Shown: piece by piece, positions 17,791 to 26,169 of the stretch
Layout of the letters: the number at the start of each line of letters is the position of its first letter
Numbering within the stretch: the first letter of the stretch is position 1
Assembly (NCBI RefSeq): GCF_003611475.1
Contig: NZ_RAXT01000014.1
Span: 1 to 64,000, forward strand
Origin: Acinetobacter rongchengensis
Lineage (GTDB): Bacteria; Pseudomonadota; Gammaproteobacteria; Pseudomonadales; Moraxellaceae
Length of the DNA stretch: 64,000 nucleotides
Reading direction: 5' to 3'
Program-made: the position numbers and the translations under genes
The notes under the pieces: generated by a model
Seen by the model: the letters and a program-made list of their open reading frames with translations, nothing else
Databases searched by the model: none
What the model was told of the DNA's origin: nothing

Positions 17791-18711
17791 ATGATGAACA
17801 CCCGCACCCAAGGCTATATATATGTCGTGATCACGATGTGTATTTGGGGTGGGTTTACCATTACATCACGTCTGAATGTACTTTGGCATATCAGTGCTTG
17901 GGATATAGCAGCGCTACGTTTTACATTGGCATTCTGTATCCTCATGCCGATTTTAATTTACAAAAAAGATACTGCTTTTCTATTTAAAAAACAGCCGTTC
18001 ATTTTAGCCATGATCGGTGGGGTTATTTATTGTTTAACCTGTTATAGCGCCTTTCTTTATGTTCCAGCAGCACATGCAGCAATTTTTTTAAATGGCTGCA
18101 TTCCTTTATGTACAGCTCTTGCAGGCTTTCTTTTATTCAAACAGCCCTTTGATCAACATACATGGCTCAGCTTAGTGATTATGTTGGTTGCAATTTCAGG
18201 GATGAGTTTTTTGATGTATCAAGAAACTGGGGTTGCATTTGGTTTTGGTGATTTACTGTTTTTTATCAGTGCGATTTGGTGGGGGATCTTTACTGTTTTA
18301 CTTCGTCAATGGAAGTTATCAGCTTGGCACTCTATGGCAGGTGTGGCAATTTGGTCAGCAGTTGTTTATGTACCTTTTTATTTGGTGTTTTTACCTAAAC
18401 AGCTTGATCAAGTTACGATGCCACATTTGATTATGCAAACATTATTTCATGGCATTTTTGTGGTCATTATTGCAACCTTGGCTTATGTTGAAGCAATTAA
18501 GCGTTTAGGTGCATTTAAAACGGGAAGTATTGTTACATTAGCGCCTTTTATCGCCGCAATTATTGCTGTCCCTTTACTCAATGAACCATTAAGTGGTGCG
18601 ATTCTTTGTGGTTTGATTGGTATGGGAATTGGGGCATTGCAACCTTGGCGATGGTTTATGCATCAAGACAGTTTACAACAAGGCTTAGATCAACAAAAAC
18701 AGCGACAATAA
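17791..18711 (+). CDS. EamA-family (DMT) transporter
   Basis: About ten hydrophobic helices over roughly 300 residues, with two EamA repeats (about residues 8-140 and 150-285). Typical segments are YVVITMCIWGGFTITSRL, AALRFTLAF and FLNGCIPLCTALAGFLLFKQPF in the first repeat, and VTLAPFIAAIIAVPLLNEPL in the second. The superfamily exports metabolites or takes up small solutes; the substrate cannot be told from sequence. Of the clustered ATGs at 17785, 17791 and 17794, 17791 fits the weak GAGA ribosome-binding site best. Confidence 0.88.
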   Translation: MMNTRTQGYIYVVITMCIWGGFTITSRLNVLWHISAWDIAALRFTLAFCILMPILIYKKDTAFLFKKQPFILAMIGGVIYCLTCYSAFLYVPAAHAAIFLNGCIPLCTALAGFLLFKQPFDQHTWLSLVIMLVAISGMSFLMYQETGVAFGFGDLLFFISAIWWGIFTVLLRQWKLSAWHSMAGVAIWSAVVYVPFYLVFLPKQLDQVTMPHLIMQTLFHGIFVVIIATLAYVEAIKRLGAFKTGSIVTLAPFIAAIIAVPLLNEPLSGAILCGLIGMGIGALQPWRWFMHQDSLQQGLDQQKQRQ

Positions 18712-18730
18712 AATAAGCTTAACCAAGAAA

Positions 18731-19330
18731 TTATTGCTTTGAACGTATGAGATATTGTTGGTGTAGTGCTTCTAATTTGGCATATAAATGCTCAATATGA
18801 CCATCATTGAGCACGATATCATTGGCTATTTTTTGCTTTTCTGCACGAGGCATTTGAGCGGCAATGATTTTTTCAATTTGATCAATCGTTTGGCCATCAC
18901 GTTGCGATGCACGTAAGATTTGTAACTCTTCACTGGCATCAATCAATAAAGTGTGGTCAGTTAATTGATGCTGATTGGTTTCAAATAACAGGGGAGAAAC
19001 CAAAATCACATAGGAGCTCGTTGCATCTGCTAATTGTTGAATAATAGCGCTACGAATAGCAGGGTGGGTGATTTGTTCGAGCTGGTGGCGAGCATCAGGT
19101 ACTTTAAAAATATGATCACGTAATGCACGACGATTGAGTTGACCATTTTCAAGTAAAACCCAATCGCCAAAAGTATCTTTAATTTGTGTTAAAGCAGGTT
19201 GGCCTTTTTCGACAATTTCTCGTGCAACGATATCCGCATCGATCACTTGAATGCCTTGTGTTTCAAACCATTGGCTTGCAGCAGACTTTCCGCTCCCAAT
19301 TCCACCTGTTAAACCCAAGATAAATGTCAT
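18731..19330 (-). CDS. coaE: Dephospho-CoA kinase
   Basis: CoaE phosphorylates the 3'-hydroxyl of dephospho-CoA, the last step of coenzyme A synthesis. The 199 residues start with the P-loop LGLTGGIGSGKS. These follow: VIDADIVAREIV, the DHIFKVPDARHQLEQITHPAIR segment that binds substrate, and LVSPLLFE. It is the last gene of the pilB-pilC-pilD-coaE group (67 bp after pilD), an order common in gammaproteobacteria. Confidence 0.97.
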   Translation of the reverse strand: MTFILGLTGGIGSGKSAASQWFETQGIQVIDADIVAREIVEKGQPALTQIKDTFGDWVLLENGQLNRRALRDHIFKVPDARHQLEQITHPAIRSAIIQQLADATSSYVILVSPLLFETNQHQLTDHTLLIDASEELQILRASQRDGQTIDQIEKIIAAQMPRAEKQKIANDIVLNDGHIEHLYAKLEALHQQYLIRSKQ

Positions 19331-19397
19331 ACGAGATCCTTTAAAACACGATTTGGTGAGTATTTAGACTGTTAAACTATCGACCTAAGAATCTAAG

Positions 19398-20258
19398 CTA
19401 TTGACCTAAATACACTTTCATGATTTGCTCACCCCATAAAAATGCAATCCAACCTGCAATTGCAATATAAGGCCCAAATGCAAAGGGTTGATTCTCTTTA
19501 CGTGTTTTGAGCAAAATAATCCCAATAATAGAGCCTACCAATGATGACAGTAAAATAATTAACGGCAACATTAATGGCCCCATCCACGCACCTAACGCAG
19601 CGAGGAGTTTAAAGTCACCATAGCCCATCCCTTCTTTACCTGTGACTATTTTAAATAAATAGTAAACCACCCATAAGCACAAGAAACCGATGATATAGCC
19701 CCAAATCGCGGAGGCAGGGGAGGTATAGATTTGAAAAGCATTCACAGCTAAACCGATTCCCGCCAAAGTTAATGTGAAACGGTCGGGTAATAATTGTGTA
19801 TCAAAATCGATAAAAGTTAAGGTAATAAGGACCCATGTCAGCAAGACACCAAAAACCATTTGTAAGGTTGGTCCATACACAGCTACAACGGTTAAAGAAC
19901 AAACCGCAGTTAGTATTTCAATGAATGGATAGCGGAAACTAATCGGGTTTTGACAAGAACCACATTTTCCTCTTAAAACCAACCAACTGATAACAGGGAT
20001 ATTTTGATACCAGCGAATTGGGGTTTTACATTTAGGGCAGGTTGAAGCAGGTTGGCTTAAGCTGAGCTTTGATTCATCAATAATCGCTTGTTCAGGATGC
20101 AGTAACATTTGGCATTCTTGTTGCCATTCTTGTTCCATCATTTTTGGTGTTCTAAAAATAACAACATTTAAAAAACTACCAATACACAGGCTTAAAATCC
20201 CAACAGTTAGATAGAGTGCTGTTGGGGATTGGATAAGGAAGGTGATTAGCTCTTGCAT
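19398..20258 (-). CDS. pilD: Type IV prepilin peptidase / N-methyltransferase
   Basis: PilD cuts the leader from prepilins and N-methylates the new N terminus at the inner membrane. It would process PilA, FimT, PilV, PilW and PilX encoded in this window. The 286 residues have a Cys-rich cytoplasmic domain with two CxxC pairs (CPKC and CGSC, about residues 74-103). The two catalytic aspartates of the GXGD-type aspartyl proteases lie in TFIDFDTQLLPD and GMGYGDFKLLAALGAWMG. Its ATG overlaps the pilC stop by one base (TAATG), so the two are translationally coupled. Confidence 0.97.
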   Translation of the reverse strand: MQELITFLIQSPTALYLTVGILSLCIGSFLNVVIFRTPKMMEQEWQQECQMLLHPEQAIIDESKLSLSQPASTCPKCKTPIRWYQNIPVISWLVLRGKCGSCQNPISFRYPFIEILTAVCSLTVVAVYGPTLQMVFGVLLTWVLITLTFIDFDTQLLPDRFTLTLAGIGLAVNAFQIYTSPASAIWGYIIGFLCLWVVYYLFKIVTGKEGMGYGDFKLLAALGAWMGPLMLPLIILLSSLVGSIIGIILLKTRKENQPFAFGPYIAIAGWIAFLWGEQIMKVYLGQ

Positions 20259-21484
20259 TAGATAACTGAACCCATTTGGAAAATTGGAAGATACATCGCA
20301 ATCACAAGACCGCCGACTAGCACACCCAATATCGCCATAATCAAGGGCTCCATCATAGAGGTTAAACCATCAACAGCATTATCTACCTCGTTTTCAAAAT
20401 GCGTTGCTACTTTATCGAGCATGGCATCCAACGCACCTGACTCTTCGCCAATCGCAACCATCTGTATCGCCATTGACGGGAATCGATTGGTGACGCGCAT
20501 GGCGAAATTTAATTGTTGACCTGTTGCAACATCGTCACGAATTTTCATCACGGCTTGTTCATAAACCACGTTGTTGGTTGCGCCAGCTGTCGATTCTAAT
20601 GCTTCAATCAAGGGCACACCCGCCGCAAAGGTGGTTGCGAGTGTACGACTATAGCGAGCAATAATCGCTTTATAGACCAAATCCCCGAAAATAGGCAGTT
20701 TTAATGCAGTTCTGTCAAGAAAATCTCGAAACTTTTTACTGCGTTTTTGAGCTTCTAAAAATGCTGTGATTAAAATAGCGATTACTAAAATTAAGATAAA
20801 CCAATAGCTTTGCATCCAATTTGACATATTCACTACCATTTGGGTAAATATAGGGAGTTCGGCACCAAAAGAACTAAATAAATCTTGGAATACAGGCACA
20901 ACTTTGACCATCAGAATAATGGTCACAATGATTGCAACCACAATAACTGCAATTGGATATTTCATGGCTTTTTTAATTTTTTGTTTTAGTAATTCGCTTT
21001 TTTCTTTATAGATTGCAACACGATCCAACATGGTTTCTAAAGCGCCCGATTGTTCACCTGATTCAACCAAAGAACAAAACAAATTATCGAAATAACGTGG
21101 ATATTTTCTTAACGCACCAGCAAAAGTATTTCCGCCTTCAACTTCACCTTTAATCCCGAGTACCACTTCTCGCATAGAAGGGTTCTCTAAACCTTCCGCA
21201 ACAATTTCAAAGCTTTGTACCAAAGGTACGCCAGCTTTCATCATGGTGGCTAGCTGACGCGTAAAGATGGTGATATCAAGTGTTGAAATGCCTTTTTTCA
21301 TTAAACCTTCGAAAATATTTTTCTTTTTTTCTCGAATGGTTTTAATGGTAATTCCTTGCTTTCTCAAAGTCACTTTTGCAAGTGCCATATTTCGAGCAGG
21401 AAGTTCACCTTTGATTTTGACCCCTTTACGATCTACCCCGTCATAAGCAAATGTAGGCATCATTTGAGCTTTTTTCGCTGCCAT
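20258..21484 (-). CDS. pilC: Type IV pilus inner-membrane platform protein PilC
   Basis: PilC (GspF family) is the membrane platform through which the PilB and PilT motors drive pilin assembly and disassembly. The 408 residues contain two GspF repeats (about 75-200 and 280-400), with FTRQLATMMKAGVPLVQSFEI and YSRTLATTFAAGVPLIEALE as matching starts and VESGEQSGALETMLDRVA / AIGEESGALDAMLDKVA as matching loops. Three hydrophobic helices sit near residues 175-200, 225-245 and 380-400. It lies between pilB (27 bp upstream) and pilD (1-base overlap). Confidence 0.97.
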   Translation of the reverse strand: MAAKKAQMMPTFAYDGVDRKGVKIKGELPARNMALAKVTLRKQGITIKTIREKKKNIFEGLMKKGISTLDITIFTRQLATMMKAGVPLVQSFEIVAEGLENPSMREVVLGIKGEVEGGNTFAGALRKYPRYFDNLFCSLVESGEQSGALETMLDRVAIYKEKSELLKQKIKKAMKYPIAVIVVAIIVTIILMVKVVPVFQDLFSSFGAELPIFTQMVVNMSNWMQSYWFILILVIAILITAFLEAQKRSKKFRDFLDRTALKLPIFGDLVYKAIIARYSRTLATTFAAGVPLIEALESTAGATNNVVYEQAVMKIRDDVATGQQLNFAMRVTNRFPSMAIQMVAIGEESGALDAMLDKVATHFENEVDNAVDGLTSMMEPLIMAILGVLVGGLVIAMYLPIFQMGSVI

Positions 21485-21511
21485 AAGATTTTCCTTGAAT
21501 ATTGATTATAT

Positions 21512-23224
21512 TTATTCACTTGTCACGCGGTTAATTTCTTGTAAAGAAGTTAGTCCATTCATGACCTTTACTAAGCCTGAGCGTCTGAGATTATCAAACC
21601 CCAATTTTTCAGAAGCAGCCGCTATTTGTAAGGCATTGCCATCTTCCATAATAATCTTTGAAATCTCAGGTGTTACTTTCATTACCTCATAAATCCCTAC
21701 GCGACCTTTATAGCCTTCACGACATTCTGAGCAACCAACAGGTTGAAAAATTTGTAAATCAGGATTGCTTAAATCTTGTTCAGTAAAGCCTAGTTCTAAC
21801 AGACTTTGTTTTGGTATTTCAACGGGTGCTTTACAATGGTTACATAAACGTCTTGCAAGTCGTTGCGCAATGACTAGGTTTACAGATGTCGCAATATTGA
21901 ATGAAGGTACGCCCATATTACGTAAACGGGTGAGGGTTTCTGGTGCACTGTTGGTATGTAATGTTGACATGACCATATGACCCGTTTGTGCTGCCTTAAT
22001 TGCAATTTCAGCCGTTTCTAAATCTCGAATTTCCCCGACCATAATAATGTCTGGATCTTGACGTAGAAAAGATTTCAATGCAGCAGAAAAGGTTAGACCA
22101 ACCTTTTGATTGACGTTGACCTGATTAATGCCTTCTAAGTTAATTTCGACAGGATCTTCGGCTGTTGAAATATTGGATGTTTCTGTATTGAGGATATTTA
22201 AACCAGTATACAAAGAAACTGTTTTACCAGAACCTGTAGGGCCTGTAATCAATAACATTCCTTGCGGTTTTTCCAAGGCTTCCATAAATAAGGCTTTCTG
22301 AGCTTCTTCATATCCTAAAGCATCGATACCTAACATGGCACTTGATGGATCTAGAATACGTAATACTAATTTTTCACCAAATAAGGTTGGTAATGAATTG
22401 ACACGGAAGTCGATTGCCTTAGTTTTTGAGAGTTTTAGTTTGATACGACCATCTTGTGGAACACGTTTTTCAGAAATGTCCATTCTAGACATGACTTTTA
22501 AACGGGAAGCGAGACGATTTGCAAGCTGTAAGGGTGGGTTAGTAATTGTTCTAAGTACACCATCTACACGGTAGCGCACACGATATGATTTTTCATAGGG
22601 TTCGAAATGTAAATCTGATGCACCCATACGAATTGCATCGATCAATAATTTGTTGATGTATTTAACAATTGGTGCTTCATCTTCAGATGTTTCTTCGTCA
22701 TCTTCTGAGGGTTCTTGATCACTGGTTGCAATGATGTCAACATCGAAATCTTCATCGCCAAAGTTAAAACTTTCTTCTACTGTAAAATGTTTATTTAAAA
22801 CTTTTTCTAATTTATCGTATTCCACAATAATCGGTTCAATACTCAAACCACAGTTAAAGCGGATGGCGTCAAGTGCTTCTATATTGGTCGGGTCACTGGT
22901 TGCGACATACAGAATATTGCCACGTTGGACAAGTGGTACAAGATGATGTTTAGCAAATAAGCTGCTATCTGCAACCTCTTTGGGAAACATATCTGGATTA
23001 AAACTGTCCAGATCAAGAATAGGCTCTCCAAACTCAGAGGAGATCATTTCTGCAATGAGTAAGGGTTTAAGGTTTGATTTTTCAATCAGGTACTCAACAG
23101 TACTCATTTTAATTTTTTGAGCACTTTCCAGTGCATCTTTCATTTGCTGTGCAGATAAGAAGCCTTCATCCACTATGCGGCGAATATATCCTGAAAACCT
23201 AAGTGAACCATTCTGTATAGACAT
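21512..23224 (-). CDS. pilB: Type IV pilus assembly ATPase PilB
   Basis: PilB is the hexameric cytoplasmic ATPase that drives pilus extension. The 570 residues comprise an N-terminal MshEN/GSPII_E domain (about 10-150) and the GspE ATPase domain. Visible motifs are Walker A GPTGSGKTVS, the Asp box ending in DPVE, Walker B IIMVGEIRDLETAEIA, the His box GHMVMSTLHTN and a four-cysteine zinc site (CNHC ... CSEC) near residues 455-500. ATG at 23224 was chosen; the in-frame TTG two codons upstream is unlikely. It is the first gene of pilB-pilC-pilD-coaE and divergent from tpiA. Confidence 0.97.
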   Translation of the reverse strand: MSIQNGSLRFSGYIRRIVDEGFLSAQQMKDALESAQKIKMSTVEYLIEKSNLKPLLIAEMISSEFGEPILDLDSFNPDMFPKEVADSSLFAKHHLVPLVQRGNILYVATSDPTNIEALDAIRFNCGLSIEPIIVEYDKLEKVLNKHFTVEESFNFGDEDFDVDIIATSDQEPSEDDEETSEDEAPIVKYINKLLIDAIRMGASDLHFEPYEKSYRVRYRVDGVLRTITNPPLQLANRLASRLKVMSRMDISEKRVPQDGRIKLKLSKTKAIDFRVNSLPTLFGEKLVLRILDPSSAMLGIDALGYEEAQKALFMEALEKPQGMLLITGPTGSGKTVSLYTGLNILNTETSNISTAEDPVEINLEGINQVNVNQKVGLTFSAALKSFLRQDPDIIMVGEIRDLETAEIAIKAAQTGHMVMSTLHTNSAPETLTRLRNMGVPSFNIATSVNLVIAQRLARRLCNHCKAPVEIPKQSLLELGFTEQDLSNPDLQIFQPVGCSECREGYKGRVGIYEVMKVTPEISKIIMEDGNALQIAAASEKLGFDNLRRSGLVKVMNGLTSLQEINRVTSE

Positions 23225-23500
23225 CCCCAAAACACCTTAAATTTCATTTTATAATTTGAATACGAAAATTATACGATTATCAGTAAAAATATCTAGAATT
23301 AAACGCATTATTCTACAAAGATATTTGTATGATAACTTGAGCCAATTAGAATTTTAATCATTATCCATGAAATGATTTATATTTCCTATAATTTTCTACA
23401 CGATGACTTTAAATGAGATGCTTAAATTGATAAAGAAAAAATGCTTTAAAATTGAAAATTCCGTGTAGAATGTGCACATTTTCGATAAAAGGTTAGATGT

Positions 23501-24292
23501 ATGTCGGGTTCGAACATTATTCCTTGGGTTGTCGGCAATTGGAAAATGAACCCAATGCAGGCTGATGCACAGCAACTTATACAAGATTTAAAACAGCTTT
23601 TACAAGATGCACCTATTACAGAACAACAATGTCATATTGGTGTTGCACCGATTTCTATTGCTTTATTGTCAGTAAAGCAATCCCTTCAAAATGTATCGCC
23701 TGCTGTAAAAGTCGTTGCGCAAGATGTGTCGCAAATGGCTGGAACAGGTGCATATACGGGTGAGGTGAGTGCAGAGCTACTCAAAGACAGCCAAATTGAC
23801 TATGTATTGGTTGGTCATTCAGAGCGCCGTGAAATCTTTGGTGATGATGTTACAAAAATTAAAGCAAAAATTAGCAATGCTTTGAATGCACATCTTCATA
23901 TCATCTATTGTGTTGGTGAAAGCTTGGAGCAACGCGAAGCAGGGCAAGCTGAACAGATCGTATTGCAACAAATTTGTGACTTAGCTGCGGTTGTAAAACC
24001 TGAACAATGGCACAATATTGTGATCGCTTATGAGCCAATATGGGCAATAGGAACAGGTAAAACCGCTTCTCCACAAGATGCCCAAGCAATGCATGCTAAA
24101 ATTCGAGAAGGTTTAACTCAAATTACAACAGAAGGTCAACGTACAGCTATTTTATATGGTGGTAGTGTTAAACCTGAAAATGCAGTAGAGTTAGCCGCTT
24201 GTCCAGATATCAACGGTGCACTTGTTGGTGGTGCATCACTTAATGCTGAGTCATTTTATAAAATTGCTCAAGCATTTGCTAAAACAGAATAA
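23501..24292 (+). CDS. tpiA: Triosephosphate isomerase
   Basis: TpiA interconverts dihydroxyacetone phosphate and glyceraldehyde 3-phosphate. The 263 residues contain the catalytic lysine in GNWKMN (about residue 13), the catalytic histidine in GHSERR (about 107), the catalytic glutamate in [14 protein letters not shown] (about 178) and the phosphate-binding loops [11 protein letters not shown] and GALVGGASL. It precedes secG by 12 bp, an order also seen in other gammaproteobacteria. Confidence 0.98.
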   Translation: MSGSNIIPWVVGNWKMNPMQADAQQLIQDLKQLLQDAPITEQQCHIGVAPISIALLSVKQSLQNVSPAVKVVAQDVSQMAGTGAYTGEVSAELLKDSQIDYVLVGHSERREIFGDDVTKIKAKISNALNAHLHIIYCVGESLEQREAGQAEQIVLQQICDLAAVVKPEQWHNIVIAYEPIWAIGTGKTASPQDAQAMHAKIREGLTQITTEGQRTAILYGGSVKPENAVELAACPDINGALVGGASLNAESFYKIAQAFAKTE

Positions 24293-24304
24293 TAGGAGTT
24301 CAGC

Positions 24305-24637
24305 ATGCATAGTTTTGTGCTGGTTGTACACATCATCTTGGCTGTACTCATGATTGTACTTATTCTTGTACAGCATGGTAAAGGTGCTGATGCAGGCGCA
24401 TCTTTTGGTGGCGGTGGTGCTGCTACCGTGTTTGGTGCATCAGGATCAGCAAGTTTCTTGACGCGATTAACTGCAATTTTAACAGCCTTGTTTTTTGTAA
24501 CGAGTTTAACTTTAGCAGTGTTTGCAAAACAGCAAACTTCGGATGCTTATGGCTTAAAAACTGTACAGACAACAACTCAACCAGCGGCACCAGTTCAGTC
24601 AAATGCGAACGAAACTTCGCCAAATGCACCAAAATAA
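24305..24637 (+). CDS. secG: Protein translocase subunit SecG
   Basis: SecG is the small third subunit of the SecYEG channel. The 110 residues have two membrane helices (about 3-22 and 52-72) joined by the glycine-rich loop LVQHGKGADAGASFGGGGAATVFGASGS, the family signature. The C-terminal tail is Thr/Gln/Pro-rich. AGGAG lies seven bases before the ATG, and tpiA is just upstream, so the two are probably one unit. Confidence 0.96.
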   Translation: MHSFVLVVHIILAVLMIVLILVQHGKGADAGASFGGGGAATVFGASGSASFLTRLTAILTALFFVTSLTLAVFAKQQTSDAYGLKTVQTTTQPAAPVQSNANETSPNAPK

Positions 24638-24698
24638 ATAGCTTTTTGAAATTAAACCTTTCAATTTTGCTCACAAACTACTAGAATGCGTCACAGCT

Positions 24699-24783
24699 GC
24701 GGTGGTGGTGGAATTGGTAGACACGCTACCTTGAGGTGGTAGTGCTTTCGGGCGTGGGGGTTCAAGTCCCCCCTTCCGCACCA
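24699..24783 (+). tRNA. tRNA-Leu (anticodon GAG)
   Basis: An 85-nt class II tRNA with encoded CCA. The D-arm (GTGGAATTGGTAGACAC), the anticodon arm CTACC-TTGAGGT-GGTAG with anticodon GAG, a variable arm (TGCTTTCGGGCG) and the T-arm GGGGG-TTCAAGT-CCCCC are all clear. The acceptor strands are GCGGTGG and CTTCCGC. They pair except for U5-U68 (mismatch) and G6-U67 (wobble), which is unusual. It lies 61 bp after secG and 41 bp before the first initiator tRNA. Confidence 0.95.
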
Positions 24784-24824
24784 ACAATGAACCAGATTGT
24801 TGGTATATAGCTAAAAAACATTGA

Positions 24825-24901
<77 letters not shown>

Positions 24902-24902
24902 A

Positions 24903-24928
24903 TTTAATTAAGATGCAACTTAATTAAA
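24903..24928 (+). repeat. Intergenic hairpin after tRNA-fMet copy 1
   Basis: TTTAATTAAG / CTTAATTAAA is a perfect 10-bp stem with loop ATGCAA. The same hairpin follows copy 2 (25056-25081), and a variant with a changed base pair follows copy 3 (25234-25257). This points to a retained RNA structure, or at least to a shared origin by tandem duplication. Confidence 0.75.
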
Positions 24929-24977
24929 AACATTTAAATTGAAAAATTTATTTTGTGTGTGAATTTGCAGTATCCGG

Positions 24978-25054
<77 letters not shown>

Positions 25055-25055
25055 A

Positions 25056-25081
25056 TTTAATTAAGATGCAACTTAATTAAA
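25056..25081 (+). repeat. Intergenic hairpin after tRNA-fMet copy 2
   Basis: Same 10-bp stem and ATGCAA loop as at 24903-24928. The spacers after copies 1 and 2 are similar over about 45 bp, then diverge. Confidence 0.75.
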
Positions 25082-25123
25082 GCATTTAAATTTTATTTAT
25101 GTGTATACAAAATGCAGTATCGG

Positions 25124-25200
<77 letters not shown>

Positions 25201-25208
25201 AGTTTTAA

Positions 25209-25235
25209 AAAATAGGTAGAAAAGCTACTTATTTT
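25209..25235 (+). terminator. Probable terminator after tRNA-fMet copy 3
   Basis: AAAATAGGTAG / CTACTTATTTT forms an 11-bp stem with one G-U pair and a five-base loop, its 3' arm ending in TTTT. It would end the transcript of tRNA-Leu and the first three initiator tRNAs, ahead of the promoter at 25292-25320. Confidence 0.5.
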
Positions 25236-25257
25236 GATTAAGGTGCAACTTAATCAA
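25234..25257 (+). repeat. Covarying intergenic hairpin after tRNA-fMet copy 3
   Basis: TTGATTAAG / CTTAATCAA forms a 9-bp stem with loop GTGCAA. Compared with the hairpins after copies 1 and 2, one A-T pair has become G-C with both sides changed, so pairing is kept while sequence differs. Confidence 0.65.
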
Positions 25258-25291
25258 GCAAGAAAATCATTTTTCAACACATCAAGTTTGA

Positions 25292-25320
25292 TTGAAATTT
25301 TTTTAATTCTTGTGTATAAT
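25292..25320 (+). promoter_or_regulatory. Strong sigma-70 promoter ahead of tRNA-fMet copy 4 and rimP operon
   Basis: TTGAAA at 25292-25297 and a perfect TATAAT at 25315-25320 are 17 bases apart, the ideal spacing. The -10 ends 13 bases before the tRNA. This probably drives copy 4 and, by readthrough, rimP-nusA-infB-rbfA, as metY does for that operon in E. coli. Confidence 0.75.
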
Positions 25321-25333
25321 TTTGCAACGTTGA

Positions 25334-25410
<77 letters not shown>

Positions 25411-25418
25411 AGTTTCTT

Positions 25419-25447
25419 AAAGGGCTCACATATAGGTGGGTCTTTTT
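25419..25447 (+). terminator. Terminator or attenuator between tRNA-fMet copy 4 and rimP
   Basis: AAAGG-G-CTCAC / GTGGGTCTTT forms a stem with one bulged G, G-U pairs and an ATATAG-type loop, followed by TTTTT. It is only partly stable, so it may reduce rather than stop readthrough from the tRNA into rimP. Confidence 0.5.
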
Positions 25448-25613
25448 GCATAATGAACCTATGGTTTATTGTGCGATAATAGGGGCGATTACGCCCTTTT
25501 TTATTGGCTTATCGTGTAGTGTGGACATCAATTGGTCAAAAAGACATGCTTCACTATAGTAAGTTTGAATTAGTCCAATGAGCGATTGAATCGCACAAAT
25601 ATGACGAGAGTAA

Positions 25614-26135
25614 ATGAAGCTATCAAATAAAACTCAAGCACTCCAAGATTTAATTACTCCTGCAGTGCAAGCTTGTAATGTAGAACTTTGGGGAATTGAA
25701 TTTATTCCTCAAGGCAAAAAGTCTTTATTACGTATCTATATTGATAAAGATGTTCCAGAAAATGCTGAACCTGTTATGAATGAAGACGGTGAGGTGGAGT
25801 TGGGTCGTGGTATTGGTGTGCAGGATTGTGTGCGTGTGACTCAGCAAGTTGGTGCAATTTTGGATGTACATGATCCAATTTCAGGTGAATATGCTTTAGA
25901 AGTGTCATCACCAGGTTGGGATCGTCCATTTTTTCAACTGGCTCAATTACAGAATTATATCGGTCAACAAGTTGCATTCCGTTTGATCGCTGCGGTTGAG
26001 AATCGTCGTAAGTTTCAAGCAAAATTGGTTGCTGTAGATGTAGAGAATGAATTCATCCAAGTCGAAATTGAGCAGCAAGTAATTGAGATTGATAGTAATA
26101 ATATAGACAAGGCAAATTTGATCTTTCAGGATTAA
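25614..26135 (+). CDS. rimP: Ribosome maturation factor RimP
   Basis: RimP assists late assembly of the 30S subunit. The 173 residues have the N-terminal alpha-beta domain ([23 protein letters not shown], then the loop with [19 protein letters not shown]) and the family signature [32 protein letters not shown]. The SH3-like C-terminal domain follows. An insertion of about ten acidic residues ([18 protein letters not shown]) lies between strands. It is the first protein gene of the rimP-nusA-infB-rbfA operon. Confidence 0.97.
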   Translation: MKLSNKTQALQDLITPAVQACNVELWGIEFIPQGKKSLLRIYIDKDVPENAEPVMNEDGEVELGRGIGVQDCVRVTQQVGAILDVHDPISGEYALEVSSPGWDRPFFQLAQLQNYIGQQVAFRLIAAVENRRKFQAKLVAVDVENEFIQVEIEQQVIEIDSNNIDKANLIFQD

Positions 26136-26169
26136 TCCAGAAATAGAAATCTGAATATATAGGTGACTT

